DNA of 64,000 nucleotides from Panicum virgatum. Lineage: Eukaryota > Streptophyta > Magnoliopsida > Poales > Poaceae. Positions 31,840 to 43,499 of this stretch are shown piece by piece. The first letter of the stretch is position 1. Every line of letters starts with the position of its first letter. A program made the position numbers and the translations under genes. A model generated the notes under the pieces. It was not told the DNA's origin. It did not search any database and saw only the letters and a program-made list of their open reading frames with translations. The stretch lies in assembly GCF_016808335.1 (NCBI RefSeq), contig NC_053136.1, forward strand, positions 1,284,531 through 1,348,530, written 5' to 3'.

Positions 31840-32460
31840 ATAGTCTGCTTCTCCTAATGACCGATCTGGTTGCTCACATGTTGTAAAGCAAGCGAACGAG
31901 GACACGAACAAGAGCAGCAGCAGCATGATTGCGAGATGTGATCTAAAATTTCTAGATTGAAGGCCCAGGCGTCGGCGGCCTCCTCGCATGAGGACGAGGC
32001 CCTGCGCTCACCTCCATGTGGGCCCGGGCATAGGTCCCTGGGGGCGCATGGGCTGGTGGCGCGAGGAACGACGAACGATGACGAGGAGAGAGAGAAGGCG
32101 GGGTGGCCGTTGCCGGTGAGGTAATCACCACCTCACGTCTCCTCAGGTAGCCCCCCTGCATTGACCATCTTGCCCTCCGGTGCTCCCCCCGTTTCTCCTC
32201 CCCGTTGCATCCAGTGGCATCCTCTGTTAATTGTTGCAAAAAATGAGGTCAAAAGAGTCATCCGGGAGCCCGTCAAAAGGCAGTCAAAAGTACACACACT
32301 CCCGAGCTAGTACTACGCATTTAACTCACCTCATCACTCCCTTGATCTCCTCTCTCTCACCCCGCACTCCCACACCTCATCAGCCAGGGGGTGTCCGCCG
32401 CCGCCACCTCCCGCTCCACGCCGCCGCAGCCGCAGATCTCCGCCCGCCGCCGCCTCCGCC
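31840..32460 (+). promoter_or_regulatory. Upstream region and 5' leader of the remorin gene
   Basis: GC-rich from 31960. The last 150 bp are CT/CCG-rich and lead into the ATG at 32461. No clear TATA box was found. Confidence 0.45.
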
Positions 32461-35400
32461 ATGGAGTACGAGCGCATTGAGAAGCCGTTCCCCACCCAGG
32501 CACGAACCCATCTCTCCGTCTCCGACCCGGCCTCTGCTGCGGCCGCCTTTCCTCCTCAGATTCTCTCTGCCCGTTCCGTTCGGTGGTGAGTAATGCGAGC
32601 CGCCGCTGACACGCTGTGCTGCCTGTGACCTGCAGGGCGGCGGGTTCTCGCCCAAGCGCCTGCGCGCGATGCTGCTGGGGGTGGACAAGCGCCGCAAGGG
32701 CCACGACGCGGAGGAGGAGGAGGACGGCGGCGCCGGCGCCGGGGACGACGACTACGGCGCCGTGCCCAGGGCCTCCGTTAGATCCGACGCCGACGCCGAC
32801 GCGCGCGGTGGGCATTCTGCTCCCTCCTCTTTTCCCCCCTCCCTTGCTCGATTGGGATGGGCTTTCTGCCCAATTGAGCCCTGCATTGCTTGGTTTCGGA
32901 CATTCGATTTGGTGGTCAATGCATGGTCAAAATTTGGCCACCCTGCTTTACAGCATACGTATTTTTTCCTCAAAAGATGGATATAGGCAACCCTCTTTTT
33001 CTATCAATGGAGCTCCGTCTGTGCTGTACCCTAAAGTGGAAAGGAGAATCTTTTCGTGCTCTATGGACACCGGGGAACGCGTTTGGTGGTTTGTTTGTGA
33101 CTGGTCGACGGGGTTGTAGGAAGGGGCCAAATGCAGTTCCAAACTGCAGTTCAGTCGTGTGGCCTTCTTTTGGGTCGTTGCTGCGCATTTTCTTTTCTTG
33201 CTCCAGTTGGGGTTATGCCGGCCGTAGAGGTCAACAATCTTATGTTTCTCCAACTAACTTTCTGGTTTTCAGTTAGAAGTGCAATAGCCATATGCTTCAG
33301 TGGGTAGCTGCACTGAAAGTCTTCTGACAACGATTGCCTGAATCTTTAGCTGATTTCAGAGTGTGAAACTGTGTGATTGGCTTCTTGTGTAGGTGGAGGT
33401 GCCAATTGCGAGGAATACAAGGACGTGGATGTGGTGAGCACCATCTCAGAATCTTCAACCTCACTTGAGACAGGGAGTGGGCACCGTTCGAGAGATACCC
33501 ACTCCATGGGCTCGAGGGTAAGGGTGCCCGAAGAAGATCCGTGTGATACTGAGAGTGTGGCCTCCAACTTTGAATTCCACAAGGAACGAGGGACCTCTGC
33601 TCGGTCAGCGGCGGCATCAGTTGTTCCTCCCTTCTCAAAGCCTGCTCCATCAAAGTGGGACGATGCACAGAAATGGATTGCCAGCCCAACAACAAACCGT
33701 CCTAGCAGGGCTGCTGGTGGGGCAGTACCCAGGAAGATGGAGAAGCCTAGCTCTGGCATGGGGAGATTGCCAGCAACGAAGGTTGTGTTGGAGGCCACAG
33801 AGGAGATAGATACTAAGAGGATTGACCCAAGCCAAGAGAAGAGGGAAATTGGGTGGCAGAAAGCAGTAAATTGGGCTCCACCTGATCCCTATCCAGAAGC
33901 GGAGCCTTGTTCAAAGACTACAATTGCTGCAGAAAGTACAATAGTTGATTCAACCGGTTAGTATTGTGCCCTTGTTTTTCATCTTGCCTCGGCTCTACTT
34001 CTTCCACAATTAATTTTTGATGCATTGTGTGTTGGTGATCAATTCCTTCACTGGGCATCCTTTTCTTTTCTTTCTTTCATTCATCTACATCTAACTGGAA
34101 AAGAAAAGAGAATAATTGATAGCTGCATTTTTTTGTGAATGACTGCAGTTAGTTTTGATCGTAATGATTCATCCACCATGCTTCAAAGCGCAACAGCATG
34201 TATACCTCCACCATCAACAGTTCGGTCAGTATCAATGAGGGATATGGGTACTGAAATGACTCCTATTGCAAGCCAAGAACCATCCCGGACAGGAACACCG
34301 GTGAGAGCAACAAGTCCAAATTGTTCTCAGCCAACAACTCCACGAAGGACGTTAGGCCCCAATGCAATTGGTGCTGTTATCAGCCATGGAGAATGTAGCA
34401 ATGCTGAATTAAGTGAACAGGAATTACAAACAAACACTAGGAGGGAGATAATGCTTCTTGGCACGCAGCTTGGTAAGACAAGCATTGCAGCATGGGCAAG
34501 CAAGAAGGAAGAGGAAAAGGACGCATCACTTTCACTGAAAACAGTGCCCATGGACCAATCCACACAGAACATAACTGAAATCCGTGCAGCTGCATGGGAG
34601 GAGGCTGAAAAGGCCAAATACTTAGCCAGGTGCTTATATCTAAGTGTCTTCTATCTGCATTTTTAAATTCTTTGGTTGGTGAGTGACTTGATTAATATGC
34701 TGTCCCTTTTTCTTTTCCAGGTTCAAACGAGAAGAGATCAAGATCCAAGCATGGGAGGATCATCAAAAGGCCAAAATTGAAGCTGAAATGAGAAAAATTG
34801 AAGTAAGCAGCTTATTTCCTGTCATTCAAAGTTGCCATGCCATGTCCATGGATCCTGTTGGTTTTGCCTTTTATCTGGGATGTGTTTTCCTCTCCCCCTC
34901 TTTATAATTTTTAGAATCCTTATTTTATTTTCATGCCATATCTTGTCAATGCGCATATGCGTATATGAGATAATCCCTACATTGGAAGTTTGCATATCAT
35001 TGTAGGGAACTTTACAGCTTATCACCTCCTCCAGCTATGATTTATCTGAATTAAATGCATATCTTACCCTTTATGGCTACCTCTCAATTTGCTGGGGATG
35101 CAATTATTTAATTATTTGGTAACTGTTCACAGTGGCAAGCAGAATATAAAGATCATAGGTATCAAGACAAATAAGTAGAATAACACCTTAATCACAGAAC
35201 AAAAAATAGCCCAAGACAACACTTGGAACCAGAGCAGCAATTTTTCTCTTGCATCAGCGTAACACTTGGTATTAGCATATTTGTCCTTCCATTTAATCTT
35301 GGATACGACATAGCAACAACAAGGCGTTTTGGATACACCATAGCAATACAAGTATATTTTGTTCCATTCAGATATAGTATGGTAGGTTCACTAGCTTATT

Positions 35401-35770
35401 CAAGTTTGTTATTCTGCTGCCTCTATTCTCTTGCTCTGTATGCCAGGGATGTTTCAGAACATATAAAACCAAATGTTGCAAAATTCAGTTTTTCTTACAA
35501 ACATTTTCATGGATGTTGCATTGTTCATATCAATGAAGTAGTCATCATGGTTTTGTGTTCCTGAAGGTTGAAGTGGAGAGGATGCGTGCCCGTGCTCAAG
35601 ACAAGTTGATGACCCAGCTCGCATCAGCAAGGCACAATGCAGATGAGAAGCGTGCTGCCGCGGAGCTGAAAAGGAACCGTGCGGCAGCAAGGACAGCCGA
35701 ACAGGCAGAGCACATCAGGAGAACCGGCCGAGTGCCGCCTTCCTCTGGCTGCTGGAACTGGTGCTCGTAG
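32461..35770 (+). CDS. Remorin family protein, long form
   Basis: Six exons join into 513 codons plus stop: 32461-32499, 32636-32807, 33393-33956, 34149-34629, 34721-34802, 35567-35770. Remorins are plant-specific proteins on the inner face of the plasma membrane, in nanodomains. Residues 1-40 ('MEYERIEKPF', then 'GGGFSPKRLRAMLLGV') match the N-terminus of the long remorins. The middle is Ser/Thr/Pro-rich and disordered. The Remorin_C coiled-coil region (about 395-500) has 'AAAWEEAEKAKYLARFKREE', and the protein ends 'GCWNWCS', a Cys-bearing membrane anchor. All introns are GT-AG except intron 1, which must be GC-AG (CAG|GCACGA) to keep the conserved N-terminus in frame. The gene appears intact. 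Confidence 0.9.
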
Positions 35771-36123
35771 GAAGCAAGCTAGCGCCTCTCCTCCCTCTGC
35801 CCCTGTGAAGCATCTCACCTGTTACTGTCTACTAGTGAAATGAATATCGAGTGTCTTGTAGAACCTTCCTTCCTTTTGGATTGATTCAGTAGATATGTGA
35901 CAGAAGAAGAATGAATCACTTGTAACTACATATGTAAAGATGTGTGCCTCATGGCGTCTGTGCTGTGCAGTTACTGTTAGTGTCACAGATGCCTCGAAAT
36001 CATTGTTAAGTGAAGTTCAGAATCCAGGCTCAGTTTGCAGAGGCTTGAATTGCAGGATGTTCAATTTGTGTTCATATGTGTGGTATATTCAGTAATATGG
36101 TTGCATTAAGGAACAGAAAACCC

Positions 36124-36679
36124 TAGGGGTGGGCAAAATATAACCGAAACCGATTAACCGAACCGAATCGAACCGCTTTAACCGCAAAAGTCGGTTAATT
36201 CGGTTAACGGTTAATTTTGCGGTTAAATTTTTTGAGATATTCTTTAACCGCATATTATTTCGGTTTTGATGTGCCACTAACCGATTTAACCGAATTAACC
36301 GATTTAGCAAGTTGAGTGTAATATGTATTTATCTTATGTCTTAAATATATGTATAATCATGTGAGATATCAAGAATTCTTGGTTTTCATAATTAAGATAT
36401 CTAAGTGAGGCTACATTAATTGTTTTTCTAGCTTTCTAAGCTTATTTTAGTGGCCAATAGCTTGTAGTTGATGTCATAATTTCATTCTAATTTGCTTGTT
36501 ATTTATGTATTGTATACATTACGGTTAACTGCAAAACCGAACCGATTTAACCGCAACCGAATTTACGCGGTTAAAAGATTTCTAGCTACAATTTCGGTTA
36601 AGAGTTTGTCATAACCGAAATATTTCAAAACCGAATTAACCGAACCGATTTAACCACACTAACCGAATGCCCAGCCCTA
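36124..36679. mobile_element. hAT MITE rich in TTAACCG words
   Basis: 556 bp. The ends TAGGGGTGGGCA and TGCCCAGCCCTA are inverted repeats, flanked by perfect 8-bp duplications GAAAACCC (36116-36123, 36680-36687). The sequence near both ends is packed with AACCGA/TTAACCG and GGTTAA words, probably transposase-binding repeats. No coding capacity. It lies in the DNA downstream of the remorin gene. Confidence 0.93.
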
Positions 36680-36687
36680 GAAAACCC

Positions 36688-37206
36688 AAGCTGTTTTCTT
36701 CACCCGAGAAACATTCATCAGAGGCTTGCTCGTCAGTTGGATTCACTGAATGGAGGCCTCTTTGTGCAGAATTTAGCAGTCATATTCTTAAACATATGGA
36801 ACGAACAAGGTTCCCTTTTCAACATATCATGATCGGGGCTCTTGTCAGAACAGATCAAGAAAATGTGAACGCTGCTGAACAATAAGAAATTCAAGTACAT
36901 CTTCATCTGGAATGTTCCCTTTTAAGCTTCATGTTCATACCAGCAGTAATAGATGTAGCACTGCTACTTTTATGAGACGTCCAAAGAACAGGGAAAGCAA
37001 CATCATCATCAAAGGCCCTCTCTTGAGTTCTCAAATTCGCAGCATGGAGGCTTTTTGTTCAGAGTTACAAAGATGAATCATTGCTGATCATTAGCATGGA
37101 GCCTGATGTGACAAGGCAGGGCAGCCAGGGGAACTGACGGTCCAAGTGAACAAAAGGCATGGCCATGGCAATATAGCAAGACTGCGGCAGATGGCACTAG
37201 AGCTGG
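36688..37206. other. Between remorin and RPB4; RPB4 3' UTR side
   Basis: No ORF with features. The part next to 37206 should hold the RPB4 3' untranslated region, read on the minus strand. Confidence 0.5.
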
Positions 37207-37784
37207 CTACTCGAACTTCTTGATGAGGGAGAGGTCGTTGAGCATCTTCTCGATCTTCTCGTCGCCGGCGTCGCCGTCGAACCTGCCCCCGGACTTGAGG
37301 GAAGGGACGAGCGCGGTGGCCTCGCCGCTGGTGTCGGGGCAGAGGTTGCCGATGGTGCAGAGCTCGAACTCGGCGAGGCCGTAGCGGCTGAGCGTCTCGC
37401 GGACCTGGCGCACGGCGTCGGGGTTCTTGTAGCGGCTGAAGCGCTTGACGTACTGCAGCGACTTCTCGAACACCTGCGACACCTGCGACGAGGGGTCCGA
37501 GTCCGACGCGTGCCGCTGGATCTGCTCGTACTTGTGCTCCAGGATGATGGCCACCTCGCAGTTCATCAGGCACTTGGCCTTGAGGAACTCTGCTTCGACA
37601 CGGCAGCGGGTTAATTGCGTTCGCACCACGACGGCGATGATAAAGCAACACGCCGTCCGGCGAGACGGAAGAGCGGCGAAACCCTAGCCGCCAGGGGGGG
37701 ATAGTGGGGAGAGCAGGAAGAGAGGGAGAGCGAACCTTCTCCGATCTTGAGCTCGGCGGCGTTCTCCTCCTCCTCGCCGGACAT
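37207..37784 (-). CDS. NRPB4: DNA-directed RNA polymerase II subunit 4 (RPB4)
   Basis: Two exons: 37784-37736 (49 nt, ATG with 'MSGEEEENAAELKIGE') and 37589-37207 (383 nt). The 146-nt intron is GT-AG, giving 143 residues. RPB4 pairs with RPB7 to form the stalk of RNA polymerase II, acting in initiation and RNA handling; in plants a close paralogue serves Pol IV and Pol V. Diagnostic stretches are 'EFLKAKCLMNCEVAIILEHK', 'QVSQVFEKSLQYVKRFSRYK', 'DAVRQVRETLSRYGLAEFEL' and the end 'IEKMLNDLSLIKKFE'. Length is typical of plant RPB4. The frame is intact, with the split codon GAG restored across the intron. The Pol II form is preferred over the Pol IV/V form from its short acidic N-terminus. Confidence 0.95.
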
Positions 37785-37918
37785 CTTGCTGCTTCCGACC
37801 GGAGCGAGATCGCCGGAGTTGGAATTGCTGCGATGCGATTGGACTCGACTCGATTGAACAGCCGGAAGGGGATGATGGGGGAAGCGGGCGGTGGCGGCGG
37901 CGAAGCGGGCTATTGGAC

Positions 37919-37967
37919 TGGGCCGGATCAGACGGACTCTTGGGCAAGATGGGCCTAATACTGGGCC
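37919..37967. promoter_or_regulatory. Three TGGGCC (site II) motifs upstream of RPB4
   Basis: TGGGCC at 37919-37924, 37950-37955 and 37962-37967, about 135-185 bp upstream of the RPB4 start. Site II motifs (TGGGCC/T) bind TCP-type factors and are frequent in promoters of plant growth and housekeeping genes. Role by analogy. Confidence 0.5.
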
Positions 37968-38029
37968 GAAAATGGATAAGACCCAGGCAGATTACTTCTT
38001 GAATTAAGTAGGCTCGCGTCCCGACAATC

Positions 38030-38102
38030 GGGGGTGTAGCTCATATGGTAGAGCGCTCGCTTCGCATGCGAGAGGCACGGGGTTCGATTCCCCGCACCTC
38101 CA
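38030..38102 (+). tRNA. tRNA-Ala (anticodon CGC)
   Basis: 73 nt that fold into a full cloverleaf. The acceptor stem GGGGGTG pairs with CACCTCC (one G-U), the D arm is GCTC...GAGC, the anticodon stem CTCGC/GCGAG encloses the loop TTCGCAT with anticodon CGC, the T arm is CGGGG TTCGATT CCCCG, and the discriminator base is A. Box A (TAGCTCATATGG) and box B (GGTTCGATTCC) are present. A run of T residues follows at 38107-38116. It reads GCG codons. A degraded copy lies at 61021. Confidence 0.96.
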
Positions 38103-38106
38103 TTTC

Positions 38107-38116
38107 TTTTTTTTTT
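38107..38116 (+). terminator. Pol III T-run terminator of tRNA-Ala
   Basis: Ten T residues starting 5 nt after the tRNA, the standard RNA polymerase III stop signal. Confidence 0.85.
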
Positions 38117-38519
38117 CTTTTGTCCTCATTTCCAGTGGCTGGACCCGCCTGCCAGAGCGTGCCTGCGGACTCGATTGGCAGAGCGTGCGGTGTCGCCTCG
38201 TCGTCTCTACCCCTTCGGAGCGCGCGTGCCTGCCCTGCCGACTCGATTGGACTCGATTTGAATGTTTCGTGCAATATAAAATAGTAGTTGAGGTGGACTT
38301 TTTTTTTTCAACATATCTTTTGATGCTGCAAACGGTGATTTTTTATGCTGTAGAACTTTATTTTTATATTGTGGATGTTATTCTTTGATGTTGTGTGGAC
38401 CAATGGAGCGTCCGATGGGAAGTTTAACCATCAGATGCGCGGATGCTAGCAATGTCAATTTATTATTTTTGATGCATATTGTATCCTGACAGTCTGATTC
38501 CCTATTTGTAATTTTAATA

Positions 38520-38799
38520 CTCCCTCCGTTTTCGTTTCTTTAGGCATATCACGATTTTCTGCATTTTTAGATTTATAGGGTGCAACCCCCTTGGAAAGCT
38601 CATTTAATTGGGAATCCGAATCGTCACGCTATGGGGATAAATCTTCCGATGCTCCAAACTCTGCTCGTTTTTTTCCCTCTCGATGGCTGCATGCAAAAAG
38701 GAAGAAAAGTGTCCGCCTGCAATTATGGATCCTGGGAAGGCGATGCACATTCATCCGGAGTTGAGGCTGATACGCCTAATAAACGAAAAACGGAGGGAG
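38520..38799. mobile_element. Stowaway-type MITE, TA target duplication
   Basis: 280 bp between TA dinucleotides (38518-38519, 38800-38801). The ends CTCCCTCCGTTTTCGTTT and, on the reverse strand, CTCCCTCCGTTTTTCGTTT are inverted repeats, extending about 25 bp. Typical Tc1/mariner-derived MITE. Confidence 0.92.
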
Positions 38800-38802
38800 T
38801 AT

Positions 38803-39110
38803 GTCAACTAAATTCTATGTAGAAATCTCAATGAAATAAGCTATGTATGTCTGTGTTAGTTTCGGCCCGCGGGCCGTTGGACGGTCTCCAGCCAGGATTT
38901 TTGGCCTTATCCTCAGGTCGTGTCGGGCTCGAGCTGGTAGAGAAGCAAGCGCTTTTTTCTTTTTTATATTTAAAAAAAATAAAAATTTCAAAAATATATG
39001 TCCGTTTTGAATTATTTCAAAAATACCCCCGGTCGCACTCCCATAGGGCGACAGGCCCTTAGTGTATTTTTTTTTCAAATTTGCAACGAGATCCCTGGAA
39101 AAAAAAAGAG
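38803..39110. other. Non-coding, no gene seen
   Basis: AT-rich with a short GC-rich patch at 38864-38900. Possible TE debris; no ends were resolved. Confidence 0.4.
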
Positions 39111-40001
39111 GCCCTAGAGAGCCATTTAGTACCAGTTGGTGGTTCCAACCGGTACTAAATAGGCTACTCTGATAATGGTTTGGAGTCATAAACCGATACT
39201 AAATTGTCCAGATGCAACTTAGTATTAGCTGGTGGTTCTAGACGATACTAAATTACTCCGACAATTTGGTATTTTCTACATTTAACTAAATTTATGCATG
39301 CTTATTGAAAGTAATTACTATTTAAACTACAAGTGTCTCTGTTCTACTATAGCTCATTTCCCAAAAATGGAAGAAAATTATAAATGTTTGTTAAGGATAA
39401 TTCAAACATCTACCTCCAACCTTATTATAAAAATAATAATAATTCCCAGATACTCTAGGCATACGCTCGGATACTCCGGACAAGGGTTCGGACCTCCGAT
39501 CTATATCCTGGATATTCCGAGCGTATGCCCGAATACTCCAGGGATGGGTTCGGACATCCGATCTATACGCCCGCATACTCCAGGCATATGCCCGGATACT
39601 CCATAGTCAGCCACACTATGCAATTGTTTTTAATAATTTGTAGATTTTATGCATGATATTATGTTTAAGATTTCTTACTTAGCATTTTAACTACCTACTA
39701 GGATGTCACAAAAAATAACATATATTTCCATTTTTATGCATTTATATAATTGTTTACACACAAACAACATTTGAAATACATATAAAAGAAAATTTGGAAT
39801 TTTCTACCATTTAAATGAATTTATGCATGCTTATTGAAAGTAATTACTATTTAAACTACAAGTATCTAGAATAATATCTAAGGAAATACCAAAAATATAC
39901 TTAAGTGTCTCGTTCTATTATAGCTCATTTCTCAAAAATGGAAGAAATTTTGAAATGTTTGTTAGGGATAATTCAAACATCTACCTCCAAACTTATTATA
40001 A

Positions 40002-40032
<31 letters not shown>

Positions 40033-40376
40033 TCTAAAACTTCTCCAAAAAATATGGAAATTGCTATAGAATCATTTTATGGATGTTTAAGCTTGAAATA
40101 AAAGTTTCATTAGACTTTGCAAAAATTAGGGTATATATTGTTCACAAAATGGATGGATCTCTCACATTGTTCCATATAAATAAACTCAAACTTCGAAGTT
40201 TATACACCCTAAAGTCTTTTCTCATTCATATATACTTTAAATTTGGATCAAATCTTACCTTTACCCTCTATTAAAATTTGTTGATTTGCATTGTCACTTG
40301 TTGTGCGTAGAAGTTATTTTTTCTATTTTTAAATATCTAATTGCAACAATCTTGTGAAAGAAATTACAAATTTATC

Positions 40377-41423
40377 AGTTGTGGGGTTTGTAGGGTACCC
40401 ACAGCCGGGTGGCGGAGTGCACCCGCCTATTCCCAGTGAGGGAGGACTCTGGGAAGTACCTTGGCGATTGGGTTGATCTAGCTTTGGGAGGAAGCTCACA
40501 AGAACACACGATTTAGAGTGGTTCGGGCCGCCGGAGCGTAATACCTTACGTCCACTGGGAGATGTATTGTATGAACATATCCTCCCCAGGCCTTGGCTTT
40601 CACCCAGCCTGAGGTCTTCTAGCGGCGCCCCCTCCTTTTATAGATCAAGGGGGAGCGGATACATCGGACATTGGGCCCCGACAAGTGGGCCCAACGTGCT
40701 GTGCGGCATACTGTGCAGAGTACTTGAAAGACTACAGTGGTTACGAATCTTTCCTCCGATACGCGTACTGCTGCTCCTCTGACGCAGGGGGTCTTCTCCT
40801 GTCCCGTCAGCTAGGCGCCCGTTGGAGTAGCGTAGCTTGCGGCGTGGCCTGCTGAGGCTATTATGTAGCGTCATAATGGGCGAAGCCGAGCCGTCGTGTC
40901 CATCTGTTATGGCAGACTGGCAGACGCGGTATGGGCGGCGCCAGCGGCTCCACTATCTTGGTAATACGCGATCAATAGTGCCCCCCGGTCAAAGAATCGC
41001 CTCGGCTTCTGCTACATCAATGTGGACGTCCACCTACTGCAATGAATGCAGTGGTGGGTGAGGCCTTATATGGAGACCAAGCGGCCTTGTATACGTGTCC
41101 GTGCTAGCCGACACGTGTCGGCTCCGGACCACCCCAAGGCAGGGCGTCGACTTCTTCCCTTAGCGAGGGGTCCGGTTACTATACAGGTGGTCCGGGCTCC
41201 ACGGGAGGTCTGGAGCCCCGGCTATTTGGGCTGAGCGCCCGCCTTTCCTGGGACACACAGCGTTCCCGGACCTTTCCAGTTGTGAGACAGGTCCGGGGCC
41301 GTTGTCGAGAGAGACAGGACTCCGGACCACAGGGGTCCGGATGTTTGGACGTAGCCAAGGATAACTACATGGCCCTTGCCTAGACACAGCAAGAGGGGGT
41401 ACCCCAGTTCTGGGGTACCGACA
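40377..41423 (+). repeat. 5' LTR of the nested element
   Basis: Ends GGTACCGACA. Contains GTACTTGAAAGACTACAGTG and many GGTCCGGA-type words. Matches 43500-44547 nearly throughout. Confidence 0.92.
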
Positions 41424-41697
41424 GTGGCCCCCGGGCCCACCTCGGGCGAGGTACGAACCCGCGGGTGGGGCCACCATCGCGATGTGTTCCTACGCAACTT
41501 GATTGCGTTGGTGTGCTGATGGAGAGAGCGGGCATCCCGGACCCCTGAGGCCGGTATGCCTGTTGCCGGGTTCAGGTACTAGGGTGCTCTCCACAGGGCG
41601 ATGAAGGTGTAGGCTTAGGGTACGGAACCAAGCTAAGCGGCTACACAGACTTCGGATCGCTCAGGGAGCAAGCACTACTTCCCGGACCTGGCTCTTA

Positions 41698-42103
41698 GCG
41701 ACCGTGGCGAGCGGTCTCCGCCGGAGCGGGCCACCGGAGTGGACTTAGAGCGACCGTGGCGAGCGGTCTCCGCCGGAGCGGGCCACCGGAGTGGACTTGG
41801 AGCGACCGTGGCGAGCGGTCTCCGCCGGAGCGGGCCACCGGAGTGGACTTGGAGCGACCGTGGCGAGCGGTCTCCGCCGGAGCGGGCCACCGGAGTGGAC
41901 TTGGAGCGACCGTGGCGAGCGGTCTCCGCCGGAGTGGACTTGGAGCGACCGTGGCGAGCGGTCTCTACCGGAGCGGGCCACCGGAGTGGACTTGGAGCGA
42001 CCGTGGCGAGCGGTCTCCGGCGGAGCGGGCCACCGGAGTGGACTTGGAGCGACCGTGGCGAGCGGTCTCCGCCGGAGCGGGCCACCGGAGTGGACTTGGA
42101 GCG
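41698..42103. repeat. 52-bp minisatellite, 8 units
   Basis: Units begin GCGACCGTGGCGAGCGGTCT at 41698, 41750, 41802, 41854, 41906, 41945, 41997 and 42049. The sixth starts only 39 bp after the fifth because of a 13-bp deletion. Units differ at very few bases. All six frames lack stops here, so several overlapping 'proteins' are artefacts. It lies in the interior of the nested LTR element. Confidence 0.95.
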
Positions 42104-43499
42104 TTGCTGACGATCCGATGAAGCATGTTTCCGGACCTTATAGTAAGATGCAAAGAAACCAAGCCTTATACTAGAAGGGAGCCCGGGATCTCTAAAGACA
42201 GCAGACTCGGATACTAGAGCACTTGTATCAGGGTAGCGAAGTACGTAAACTTAGGGTACATTACCAGGCTAAGCTACGCAGAGCTTCTCTACCCCAGGAT
42301 ACGAGTACCACTTTTCCAGAGCAGATCCTTAGGGGTCCGAACTACCTTCCAGCTAGAAGGGGTGTCCCACCTGACCATAAGCCAGCAACTTAACTTGGAT
42401 TGTTAGCAACAAGGGAAACTCCGTTCAAGAGGAAAGAATAGTTAAACCAAGGCGAATAAATGTAATCAGGGTGGAGCCTAGGTAAAACTGAGAAAGAAAA
42501 TCTCCTTTATTATTGTGGTTGTCACGGTATACATCAAAGGTCGGGATTACGAGGTCGGACCTCCACCGCTCCGGACCGCTTTTTGCCTGTTTGTGTGATA
42601 GGGCCAGAGGTCGGGTTTACAAGGTCGGACCTTGACCACTCTGGACACACACATAGGCACCACGTTATTACAAAGGAGGAACTCTCTTAGTCTTTTCTTA
42701 GGAGTAACCTACGGCTGCATGCTATACAGCGTGTCCTTCTCCGGTTGGAAGCGGTGCGAGCACTCCCGAATTCTTCATAGTCGTCGGAGGCGAAGGCGCC
42801 CTGGATGTGCCTGAACCGGATCATCCAGCATCACCTCGGGAGCTCGGGGGACCCCTCCTTGCCTAAGAGTTGTCACATGCTTACATGGCATGAGACAAAT
42901 TCTTTGGCTTGAATGGGAGAGGCCCCCAGCCATCGTCGTCGTCTGCCGATGAAAGACAGACACCCTTGCGCAGCAGAAGGACCGGTTCGACGCGCGGAGA
43001 AGTGCGGTCGTTCGCCGGCTTGTCCTTGGTGCTAGCGCCAGGGGCCCCCGCGCCTGGTGGCGGGGTCCTATCTGCAGCAGCACCAAGAGCCCCAGGCTGT
43101 GCCGGAGACGACGCGACGACACGGTCAACTTCCTCCGGGATGGCCGTCGGCTCCAGGCTCCATGTTGAGAGAAAGCCTTGAGCCGACGCCATGCCACCGC
43201 AGAGGAAGTGTGGCCGTTGCTTGAGAGAAAACCTTGAGTCGACGTAGGGGTAGCAGCGCCCAGCGGCGCCTCCGCTGTGCGCTCCCGTGCCGGCTCTGAG
43301 GTGTTGCCGTGGCGACGCACATCAGACGCCGCTGCCGTGCGCCGCCGCACCGTGGGCGTTGGTGCCCCAGTGCTACAGCTCGTGGCATGGGTGACGCCCT
43401 GCCTTCCTTCATCTTCTCACTCGTCGTTGCAGAGGATGAGCTCAGCCCAGAAGCCTGAAGATCCAGCCAACGCCTGCTCTCCCCACGGACGGCGCCAAA

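Larger units (their letters stand above)
38030..38230 (+). repeat. Segmental duplication, copy A (tRNA-Ala plus 3' flank)
   Basis: The tRNA and about 130 bp of its 3' flank ('TGTCCTCATTTCCAGTGGCT', 'GCCTGCGGACTCG', 'CGTCTCGTCGTCT'-like, 'CGGAGCGCGCG') recur in the same order at 61021-61245, with small indels. Confidence 0.85.

Noticed and set aside
32586..32591. GTGAGT as donor of remorin intron 1
   Set aside because: Would leave the conserved exon 2 sequence out of frame.
41698..42103. CRISPR-like regularly spaced repeats
   Set aside because: Units are directly tandem without spacers, in a plant LTR element; a minisatellite.
41675..42174. Five overlapping ORFs of about 120 codons on both strands
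   Set aside because: All come from the stop-free 52-bp repeat.
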